Assembly: GCA_914767715.1 (NCBI GenBank)
Contig: OU612066.1
Coordinates: 28,868,283 to 28,928,282, forward strand
DNA length: 60,000 nt
From: Membranipora membranacea
Lineage: Eukaryota > Bryozoa > Gymnolaemata > Cheilostomatida > Membraniporidae
Direction: 5' to 3'
The notes beneath the pieces were generated by a model that was given only the letters and a program-made list of their open reading frames with translations, did not search any database and was not told the DNA's origin. Position numbers and translations under genes: made by a program. This document shows, in pieces, positions 37,501 to 47,500 of the stretch (its first letter is position 1; each line of letters starts with the position of its first letter).

Positions 37501-40220
37501 GTTATCCAACATATCCCTGCTAAAGCAAGACCAATATTATAATATAACTGAGCATAACACCAAATCATCCTAATGACTTTTAACAAGGTGTATCACAAGA
37601 TTGCTAAATACAAAATACAGATATTAATGATGAGTAACACTACAGACATAAAAACACCAACCTGGTGATGAGACGCTTGTTGTACCTCCTCTCATATTGA
37701 GCACTGATGGCCAACGACGCAACAAATGAACAGTCAGAAAACAGAGACTACAATAAAGGTTAAAGGCCTGTAAAATAACTAAGTGCAGCAGTGATCACGA
37801 TTTATCAAAGCCAATGATCCGTAAGTAAGATATTGTTTAATAGATATTAGAATGAAATCTACCAACGAAGTTGTTGAAATGGGTTGGCGTCTGCTCTGTG
37901 GGGGTCCTATGTACCAAAGTCAGAGTGACTGGCCTGCCTAGGTGCTCGGGCGGGCAGTAGTTCCAAACTAGATTAATCAGAGGGTCGGCGTACTAGTCCC
38001 CCGATTATATGACCATACCACTGCACTATTTTTCTTTAGTTGTTAATTCATGTCTGAATATCAATTTTTACTGGATGCAGAAACCAAATAAAAAAAAAAC
38101 ATTAACATTTATGGTACAACATTACCTGTTTGACATTGAAGCTAGGGACAGCTATAATCATCTTTGGGTCGGAGATGAAATCCGCTGGTCTAAGCCAACC
38201 AGCGAAATACTCTTTTTGTTTGGATGAGAGTGCCAGCCTACCATCCTTATCACTAGAAATAAAATTAAAAGGCTTTTTATATTATCATTGTTATAGCAGG
38301 GAGCTCATTGGTTATTATGATGACAGCAACAAAATCCCCACTAAACTTTCATAAATATATATATATAAATAGTATATTCGAGCACTGCTCTATTAGTATA
38401 TTATAAGGTGAACAGTTCCACAATAGTTCTAAACCACGTACCTAAAAGGTGCAACAAAACTGAATCTTTCTTTTGCGTCTTCGAATGGAAAATATAGCCT
38501 TCCATTAATATTCGATGTGGTCCTACAACAAAACGAAGATACTCATTAACAAACCCATGAACAAAACCTCTGTGATTTTCTATTGACAATTATTACCATC
38601 GTTACGTAAGAACTTTAGGAATTAATCAGCAGAACATATAGAACTATATATATAGAACATATATTTAACTACCTGAGTACATTAATATTCTCCATTGTAT
38701 ATTGTCGATAGTTCACAAATCTAGCTACAAGATGTCCTGTTGACAGCGGGGTGAAACAGCTGAAGAGAAAGCAGAATATTTTGTACATAGTTGTAATCAT
38801 GGACATTAAAACTTGGCATTAGCCCAATACAAACACCAAAAAAAATTGACTGATGAAACCAATGAACTAAACCTTTAGTTTAGGTTTAGTTTAGGTTTAG
38901 TTCATTGATGAAACAACAACAACCAGCCAATGTGTTGGCCCTGATTGGTTGGTCGGGAAAATCACCATAACCACCACCACCACCACCACCACCACCACCA
39001 CCACCACCACCACCACCAATCAGAGCCAACACATTGACTAGGAGAGAACTAGCACCCTAGATGAACACACTTGGTATAATTACATGTCAAAAATAGTTAC
39101 TAGACATACTAACCTGTGAGCAGGTGGTGATTTTGGAACGGAATGCTCTAAAGATACTGCTCTTTCCATAGAGTTTTTAGCAGTTCTCCAAAGTTTAGAT
39201 TTTGTTGCAGCATCCTTAACATCTTTTCTCTATAACAATGTTATCAATACTAAACTATGCATTATTTAGTAAGTGTGAACCATAGCCATAGACCATAAAC
39301 AACATAAATAAAGAAGGGTCAATCTTGTAATAGAAAAAATTGAAGATATGAAAAAGTGCCTTTTAGCACGAGTGTGTACTACAACCATAGATATAAAAAC
39401 TGTGACTATGACACAACCGTTAGGAAATAACCTGGTGTCAACCATGGAGTATCATCTGATGTTTCGATTTTTTGTTTGCGAGACACTTGGTGGTGTCGAT
39501 GTACCGAGATTTACCATGTCAATACAAAGTTGAGCGACTTCCATGTAGAGTTCAGCTGCTTCTGTTTTGTTTCCTGCTACATCTTCATTAGAGGCCTGTC
39601 TCACCATCGTCATCTGCAATGATATTTGTGAGATCAGCGCTAGAAGAAAATGTTGTCAAATTGCAGCAAAATTGCAAGATTTTGAGTTTCCGACAGTAGT
39701 ACAACTCTGAACCACAGAAATGTTGGCAGTCTCAACATTCTTGCAAGGCCAGTCTCAGAAGTCTGATGATGACAGACATCTGAGATTGTTGCAGGACGTT
39801 GCAATGTGCTATCTTACAAAAAATAATTGTGAGCCGCTGAGCTGATATTTTGGCTGTATATGATACGTTAGAGGGTATCTGGGACTGGGAGTAAGACACT
39901 CCAACCAAGACATCCCGCCCAGCCTAGGTGCAATGTGCTACTGAAACTGAATTGAATAAAATATTGCATTAACATACAAGTGTGTTCCAACAAAAGAGTA
40001 CTCTTTGTTTTAACAATTACATATCAAATTTGATTATGACCAAAATAAAATCTGAGCTTTGTTCACAGATTAGGCAATATTTTGACCAATTTATTGTTAT
40101 GTAGTTTAAACAATGAGGAACAGAAGCAGTGTAAGAACAGACTCTTACCATGTAGTAAGACTTGGCTTCATCAATGCTCCCTGAGGTGACATCCTCTTCC
40201 ACAATGGCTGCATCAGTCAT
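28517..40220 (-). CDS. Calpain-7-like paralogue A, probable pseudoprotease
   Basis: Seventeen exons: 40149-40220, 39515-39613, 39114-39229, 38673-38759, 38442-38522, 38126-38252, 37662-37747, 36883-36976, 36276-36422, 35899-36126, 35278-35522, 34551-34686, 33709-33781, 33354-33562, 29565-29704, 29045-29140, 28517-28661. They join in phase to 2,181 nt, 726 aa, with no internal stop. Compared with copy B it lacks exons 2-3 (49 codons of the MIT region), 11 codons of exon 1, 6 of exon 4 and 35 of exon 6. The nucleophile Cys200 (SDCSFV) and Asn388 (LKNPW) remain, but the catalytic His is Tyr368 ([10 protein letters not shown] versus B's [10 protein letters not shown]). HLRWKG after NPWS became HSQGKE. 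Calpain-7 normally binds ESCRT-III through its MIT domains and cleaves proteins. This copy probably does neither, yet its frame is preserved. Expression is unknown. Confidence 0.85.
29001..29032. repeat. Perfect 32-bp palindrome by a calpain A splice donor
   Basis: ACCAGAGACTATAGAT and its complement meet at 29016/29017. The palindrome lies about 11 bp inside the intron that starts at the exon 29045-29140. Copy B has the same intron edge without it (TTGGTTCTACATACC), so it is an insertion of about 44 bp in copy A. Confidence 0.85.
30952..31992 (+). mobile_element. 5'-truncated non-LTR retrotransposon (CR1/L2/jockey-like RT)
   Basis: An open frame from about 30952 to 31817 encodes the C-terminal half of a reverse transcriptase: [20 protein letters not shown], then the catalytic YADDTTF, then a region ending [16 protein letters not shown] of the RT tail. 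The N-terminal RT and the endonuclease are missing, the usual 5' truncation. The 3' end carries three copies of CAAACAT (31971-31991) instead of poly-A, as in CR1/L2-type elements. It sits in a calpain A intron of about 3.6 kb; the same intron in copy B is 268 bp and lacks it. It cannot move by itself. Confidence 0.85.
32516..32564. repeat. Hairpin with G-run loop
   Basis: Perfect 15-bp arms TTGACAAGCTTTGTT (32516-32530) and its complement (32550-32564) enclose a 19-nt loop with a long G run. The neighbouring AGCCTGTCTTGACAAG also occurs near 59380, so it may belong to a repeat family. Confidence 0.7.
32682..33070. mobile_element. Foldback element in a calpain A intron
   Basis: Arms of about 110 bp (32682-32791 and 32960-33070) are inverted copies. 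Shared cores include TTTTTGATTC, GGATAAAAAT and CCATTGAAAAC. The spacer is about 168 bp. No coding capacity; absent from the matching copy B intron. Exact ends and target duplication were not resolved. Confidence 0.65.
38925..39039. repeat. (CCA)n microsatellite framed by inverted repeats
   Basis: About 16 CCA units (38971-39017) lie between 25-bp inverted arms (38925-38949, 39015-39039) matching at 23 of 25 positions (core CAATGTGTTGG). It lies in a calpain A intron and is absent from the same intron in copy B. Confidence 0.75.
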
Positions 40221-40655
40221 TGCTCCTAGACCCTAGAATGTTCTATCCACTTTATAAATGATAACTTACTCAGACTCCAGACCTGTTCTATCCGAGTGAT
40301 TTGACCTCAATATAGCCTATAAAACTACCAGCTATTAGAAATAAATGAGCTGTGACTACACACACTGTTACTCTCTGTGATTTAAGTACACATTTTTTAT
40401 CAATAAATTAATGTAAATAACCATTTCGATGGTTTAGGACAGAGTGCCTTGGCAGTTAAGCTCTGAATTATGCCAAGACATTCCAAACTCAGCTACACAT
40501 GTTTTGTCAGACTAAGGAGTTCAAACCAGCATGCTATCCTTGCCATCTACATCCACCGAGAAACTGAGGATAAAACTATCAAGTTGGTACCGATGTTATC
40601 TATCTTAGATCCTCACATTCTTTCTAATAACTTTGTTTTTCTATTATCTTGATAT
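40221..40655. other. Upstream region of calpain A
   Basis: The first 60 bp or so resemble the sequence just before the calpain B start (GTTCTAT…ATAAAT…GTGATAAC pattern). The rest is unmatched AT-rich DNA up to the Ly6 relic. Copy A may therefore have lost most of the parental promoter. No TATA box stands out. Confidence 0.4.
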
Positions 40656-40777
40656 GTGCCTAACGCTGCAATTGTCAGCTATGCAATGAAAAAGTCCCCA
40701 CAGACATGTCCAGTGCTATAAACCTTTCCTCAGTACTGAAATTTGTCCGCGATATTCCCTCTGTCAGCATATATTGA
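40656..40777 (+). pseudogene. Relic of the Ly6 last exon
   Basis: The frame from 40667 reads CNCQLCNEKVPTDMSSAINL, clearly the last Ly6 exon, with the second Cys of the SCC pair turned into Asn-Cys. It then departs from the gene after SSV and hits a stop at 40775-40777, without the GPI-type tail. No acceptor site, first three exons or promoter accompany it. Homology starts a little after the acceptor position of the intact genes, marking a duplication edge. The 3' flank to about 41480 also matches the Ly6 3' flank. Confidence 0.8.
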
Positions 40778-41578
40778 TATAGGATATAGTCAATATAGGA
40801 GGTAGACAATAGTGTTACAGATGAATTACGCCGGTTCTCTGTAGCTGGGAATAACTTCATCAATGTTTGATTCATTGTGATGCGAGGTCCAAAACTTAAG
40901 ATTGTATTTTGCAAGCAGCAGTGGAAACCATGCATGCGTTATGAGACTACGCTGATATCACCGGTATGTATATTTACATGGATCCTACCAGTGGTCAGTG
41001 GTTGTTATAAATACGCAGATAAACTAACGATAAAATTTCTATAGTATCAGGGAGGCTATTTATGGACTTTTTACTACAACGCGATTCCCCGCCTTAATAT
41101 TTCTTGTTGCCATTGAGAAGCAATGTCATTGTTTTCATAAAAAATGCCTATTTTAAAAAAAACTTGTATTCTAAAGAATCCTTTTTATAAATGCACCTAA
41201 ACACATCAGTCCCTGCCTCTCTTGTTGTTGGTTTCAAACACATGGTGTTATTTGCTTCTTGCATTGATCGATGTTAAATAAAGTTCATGATAAAGCTTTG
41301 TATGGAATAATGGCTACGTTTAATTTATGTGTGAGGAAAGCAACACTCCAAAGACCAAAATAAGATTGTCATCTTTTTCTGGTAAATTTTTACACCCGAA
41401 AACTATATTATAGTATAAATTATGTATTTCTACAATCCATTTGTTATAGAGTATTCGCGATGTAAAATAATAATGTTACAAAAATAAATACAAAATATGA
41501 AACTTGATATGGGTGCTGTGTAGCAGACTTACAGCCATACCTGTGACAGAGCAGCTTTAATCTGTTATCAGTCACGTG
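40778..41578. other. Non-coding, duplicated Ly6 3' flank
   Basis: Parts match 26900-27440 (TTGTTGCCATTGAGAAGCAA, GAGGAAAGCAACACT, TTACAAAAATAA). The lower strand near 41556-41561 has ATTAAA shortly after the calpain B stop, a possible polyadenylation signal. No gene is seen. Confidence 0.45.
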
Positions 41579-44500
41579 TTATTGTAGTTTGGAGATTGAC
41601 ATTGGTGTGCTCGAGCTGAACTTGAGAAAAAAAGCCCCCTCCTCCCCGGGGGAGAATGTTGAAGGTATGATGTTGTAGACACCCCCTGATATACTATCTA
41701 ATCTCAGTATACAGTATCCTTTCCTGGAAATACAATCAGAGAGAAAGTTTCAGGTCCATAGCATAAGATAAATGTTCTAGGATATCTGGAAAAGTAACTC
41801 ATACACATTATTTGTTTGTTTCAGTGACCTTTGTAAGCGGATACCTATACTGGTAGCCACACCATTCATGCGTGGGGTATTGAGAGGTAAGCAATGCAGT
41901 GTCAGGTCACTAAAGCTTCAGAAACAGGGGAGGGGACCATTTTCCTGGCAGCACAATTAACTGTGTTTTATGTTAGATACAGCTTTTACACCATCACACC
42001 AACTAAGTTGTCATTGCGGAGAGGGTCACCCCTCTAGAGTACGGTACAGGGACCCATGGTACTCAAGCCGCACCCTAACCCTTGCCCGCCAGAATTCCGG
42101 CTACTCTTTTTATCGAAGAGGCAAAGGGGGATCTTTTTACTGCATGTGGGGTGTGCAATCACACAGTGGACCTTTGGTATTTTTAGTCCTGTTCCGTGAT
42201 GAATGGCACGCCAGTACCAAATCAGAAATGACTGGCGGCGCCGAGAATCGAACCTGGACCACACAGATCACAAGTCCGCATCTTAAACCAGCAGACCACT
42301 CCTGACAGATGATTAGGGCTGGAATAGTAGTGAGCCCGGTCCTGACCCAGGGATTTTACCTACTTGGGTCATACTGTGTCTGATCAGCCATCCAAGCTTA
42401 TATGCTTGCAGTGGAAATGCCAACTACATTGTTTTTACCGTGTCATTAATCTTGCAGAGCGTGTGTGTTTCATATCTCTGTGAGTGTGAAGATAACTTTT
42501 CAAATCATTACCATTTCAAAAATAATTGATGGATTTGGTATCGATTATTCCTCATATCATTTCTTAAGTCTGGTTCTGTAGTCATGACTGGAACTGAGTA
42601 TGACTCATTGCTGGACCTGTGGTTCCTTACGTATTCTTTTTCAGGTATAAAATGGTTTTAGCTAAGTTTTATAGCAAAAAGCAGGGTCAGTAGTGAGGTT
42701 TCATGTGCACGTGTATCAAGCCTGGTCCCAAAAGAAAGCCGAAAACTGACCCAGTCTTGATATTTGGAACCCGTTCAAGCTCTACTGATGACCAGTGTGA
42801 GGAGGGCGAGTTGGTTCTACATACCTGTAAGCACCAGATGAGAGATCTTGTTGATTGCCCGGAGCTGAGGGATTTCTCACGTCCACAGGTTTAGCTGTTA
42901 GACCCACACTGTATATCCTACAAACCAATCACACACAAGAAATCATCATAGGAATGTAGGTTCTTTCAGCAAGTGATCAGTTTGACTTATAGGGTCAGAC
43001 ATTGTTCCAATTAAACAATCAATCAATCATCATGGTATTCTGTTGAGCAATATTAGGTGAGTCCATTGTCATTTGAAAGAGAGGTATATCTAGCTGCTGC
43101 TGGACTCAATCACAGATGCCAAAATATTTTGAATCGAAATTCATCATGCCATCAATTATTCCATACATAGACAGATGATGGTTTCACAAAAGGAAGCATA
43201 ATTGTCAGAGTGTATTATGTATGGAGGGGTGTATGTTGGCCTAAGATTCATTCCTCAGATGTGACAATCAGACAAACCTTGGAGCTCTGATTTCTACTAG
43301 TAGAGCATTATTAGCTGCTGAGTTATCTAGCTGCACTTGGTAGATTGGGTTGAAGCCATTAGTGTTACGGTAGTTTGCACATCCACCAGCTGTCTTTCCT
43401 TTCCATTCCCCTGTCACCTAAAATTAACGAATACAATGAAAAACAAGCAGATGAACTTATTCTTTTGATTATCCTTCCATAACCATTGGAAAACCAACTC
43501 CAAGAGACAAAGTAATAGTTCCTAAGGATCTTGTTGTGATTATTCTAGGTGTCAATAGAATAAGCCAAACCTGTTTGACTATTATTTTCCGTTGACTGAG
43601 AGAACACAACCCTCTTCAGGCTACATTACAAATCAAGCACATACCCATCCCTACACCTAATTTGATAATAAGTAAATTGTCTCACCTCTTTTTCATGCTT
43701 GTAAGGGTCTATGATCTTGGTGAGGTTGAACTCGCACTGTGCATAGACTCTGAGTGTGTAGTGTATGGTGTTGAGTTTCTCGTACTGGGATATTACAAGT
43801 GAGAAGGCTTGGCTACCCGGTTCCACCATCTTACAAAGGTAGTGAGGCGAGTTAATCTTGATACCATCCATGTATGGTGCGGGGTCATCTGGGTGAGCAA
43901 GATTAAAAGGCAAATTAAAATAACATTGCTGGATCGAACAGAAACCAGATATGCCAAAATTTTTACATGCTTTCCATGATACCATGATACCATGACTTGC
44001 TTCCGTTGTATATGTAGTTTCAAGGGTGTTTAAAGTTGAGAGTATGCATCAGATCCTTTACATTCTTTAGTATCACTAAAGTAGATACCATAATGGATAA
44101 TAGTATAAATGATTTACTCACAGGGGTAGTAGACTCTGTGCCCTCCTTTGTATACAAATACAGTAATGAATTCTCTGTTGTTGGCGAAATCATCCTGTCA
44201 CAATAAACAACATAAATGTAATCCTGGGAACCTGAATATTCATTTTTGTATAAACATTACTAGTAGGCAACAGTATCAAGCATCACAACACTTTGCATGT
44301 TCTGTCATCCCTATCACACAACATGACAAGTAACTCATGATCACACTTATGTTATGCTCCAGAGGCGGTGAGAAAACCTCGTTATTTACTGCTCTGGAAT
44401 TCCCAGCGAGATCGAATGATTGACCGGATATCCTTTGGAATTAAAATTCTAAATTGAACTTAGTTTAAGTCTTCAAAATACAGACTGCAGTATTAAATAC

Positions 44501-47500
44501 TACTATGTAGCTATATTATAATCTGCTGAATGCCACACGTGTAACTAAACCAACCTATAGAGGAGGAGATTTGGATAACCAAACTTAAGCAGGCAACAAT
44601 TTTTGCTAGCTACGGTTGAAGGCCATATATAGTTGCTTTGAGATTAGCTGGCCAGAATTTTAACTATTTCAAGATTGTGTAAAGTTGTGAACTGTTCCTC
44701 CAACAAATACTTTACTTTTTTCATTTTTCTAGCTCATTACAAATGATAAGTCAGGGTTTTCTGTTAGATTTTCACCTACTTTATCTGTGATATGCCGAGT
44801 GAGGAGTATCCACACAGCAGCAGGTGATCCGTTATTCTTCAGTTCAAGTCTGTACTGTGGATTGTCTGATATATTGTACATATCTTTGACAGGGCCTTCT
44901 CGCGCTGTCCATGTGCTGCAATTATTGGAAAAATTCATACTGTATTTTTAAAACTAAGCCCACTGGGCTGCGTTCTGCCTGAAAGAAGATTAACTTGAAG
45001 ATACATTCTTCTCTGCAGCGCAGCAGGTGTTGTGCAGCAAGAAAAAGGACTGTCCAAGTCCGACATTATGGTATATAGTAATCTGATTTTGTTTCAATTT
45101 ATGATGCTCCATTTGCGCTGTTTCCAACAGATGAAACAGATCGAATCCACAGACACACACTTGTCTGTACTTGTGCAGAGTGATCAGTGCTACCCCCAGC
45201 ACATTTTACGACAAGTAGTGACATTTTGAAGCTCAGACTTTGCCTGGAATGAAGAAAGTGGTAATTCATCATCAACTACAAACCACCCACAAAGCTGTGG
45301 TTGATATTGCATTGCCAATACAAGTATCCAATGCCGAGTTTGAGCACTCAAACTTTTCCAGACATAATTGTTATTTTTTTATTACTTACTGATGAAAGCA
45401 TGTAGTGTGCGGGAACAGATCAGGCTTCCAGTTGATGTATATACATTCAAAGAATTTACAGAATGAGTCATAGTCTATCCAGAACACTCCATTATCAATC
45501 TGCTGAGCATTCTTAGGCTCGTAGTTCAGTGCTCGCTTCATCTCCAGAGTCCAGCTGTCAGCATCGTACTCGGAGAATCTTCCCTTCCAGCGTAAATGAC
45601 TCCACGGGTTCTTTAGCATCAACACTCTTTTACCCTAACAACAATGTGTGACAGGAAATAAGACTTCAAGGAAAAGTTAGTAGGAACTTTCTGACACTTT
45701 TTAAATGGTTCATGTGGTTTCAATGTTTTGAGTGATAGTCTCTCTCATCCTTTACATACAGTGTGTTGCTCATTTTACCAAGATAAAATAACAATACCAT
45801 ATGATAGCAAACCTAGCTCGAATTTTTCATTACAACACCTTATTGTTTCTCATCTAAGCAACAGGAATATCAAGCTATTGTATGTAACAGATAGATAGCC
45901 TTAATATCTCTAAATATTACACTAAATGATAAGCCTTTCAATTTAATACTTACCAGAGCTTCTCTGATATCTAACATAGCGTAAGCATGGCTCTCTACTA
46001 GTCCTGCCCTGTCTGCCTCTGCTTGTGACATCGCTCCTGTAGCTACAGTAACAACACAGTGTCCTCTGTGGAACTTATCCAGTATCTTACGGAACTCTTT
46101 GTCCTTCTCAAAAGCTTTGGATGAGCTTTTCAATGCAACACGCTCTGGAATCCATCCAGTCAAGGCATGCAGATCAATATTCTGAAAGAAAGTAGCACTT
46201 GAGTTCCATTGACTGCTTCATACCTGACAAGTCTCCCTTTTTGGTAGGGAGCCTCCCAGTTTTTAGGGGTATTTCCCACCTCCTCCCTATCTCCCTTTTT
46301 CCTCCCTTTTTTCAGCTTCCTTCACCCAGAAGACTTTTTAAGCTTCTTGTTGCAAGAAAAACTATGTTTTCCAACCCCCACAGTACATATACCTAGATAT
46401 AATTGCCTATTAAGATACCATATCTCCTCGTTCGGATAAAGTGCAACAGTATAATTTGTAAAATCAGGTAAAATTATGCATTTTATAATATGAACGCTCT
46501 AGTTTTGGCTTAAAACAAATGACCACAACGGCCAAATTACACCTTCACTGCGGGACGCGCAGAGTGGTACTCCGGGTCGGGAGTTCGTCCGCGGAGACCT
46601 CCTGATTTCTTGGTCTACCAACTTGTCATGTATGGACTGCTTTGCTTGCTTGCAAAAGTAGATCTATTTTTATGTTTTGCATAAGTTGAAATGAGGACAG
46701 CCCATGGGCAATGTTATTTGCTGATGGTCTGGCCCTCTGCGATAGTGATCAAGAGAGACTAGAGAGAAGGTTAGAGATCTGGAGAGAGAAGATGGAGGCA
46801 GCTGGACTTAAGATAAGTCAAAAGAAAACAGAGCATTTTCCAAAAGTCGGAGACCAACAAAACATCAGGATGAAAAAGTATGGGAGTCAAGAAGCGGAAA
46901 GCCTGCCTAAATATTCTCAGTTCAAGTAATTGCGCTCAACAATCCACCAAGATGGAGGTTGCCGCAAGGACACAGGGCTGAGAATATCCAAGGCTTGGAA
47001 TAAGTGGAGAGAACTGTCTGGTGTGTTCTGTGATAAGAAAACGCCTATTAAACTTGCGATATTGCATGAGTTTCAGTCTAGAGGATCACAAGAGAAAGGA
47101 AGAAATAAAAGCAGAGGCTAGAGTGATGCCCATCAAAGATCTGATGAAGAGATAAAGAATGCAGTGGTATGGGCATGCAAGACGGAGAGAAAGTGAGGAC
47201 AACATCCGGAGAGTGTCAGAGATGACGATCGAAGGAGTGCGACCTAGGGGTAGATAAAATAAAAAATGGTGAAATACGGTAGACTCAGACTTTAGATGGC
47301 TTGATCTAGATTGTTCAGATGCTGAAGACAGAGTGCGATGGAGGAGTTTGGGAGAACTTGGAATCAAACAGAAACCCGCCACCCCCGTATGACCTTGACG
47401 GTGAAAGGTGACCAAAGTTGCAACAGGTTGGATTGCAACAAATTTAAATGATAATGAAAACCCAACAAGCAACTGTCCTATGTTATAAAATCATGCGACA

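Larger units (their letters stand above)
26599..40280. repeat. Calpain-region duplication, unit A
   Basis: The order Ly6 last exon, 3' flank, calpain-7-like gene on the minus strand recurs at 40656-51270. Matching non-coding landmarks are TTGTTGCCATTGAGAAGCAA (27171 and 41103) and GAGGAAAGCAACACT (27257 and 41332). The left limit falls near the start of the last Ly6 exon. The right limit is about 60 bp beyond the calpain start codon. Confidence 0.75.

Noticed and set aside
28517-40220. Calpain A as a plain processed or decayed pseudogene
   Set aside because: It keeps 16 introns with consensus splice sites and an uninterrupted frame over 17 exons; it is a duplicated gene, and pseudogene status is not supported by the sequence alone.
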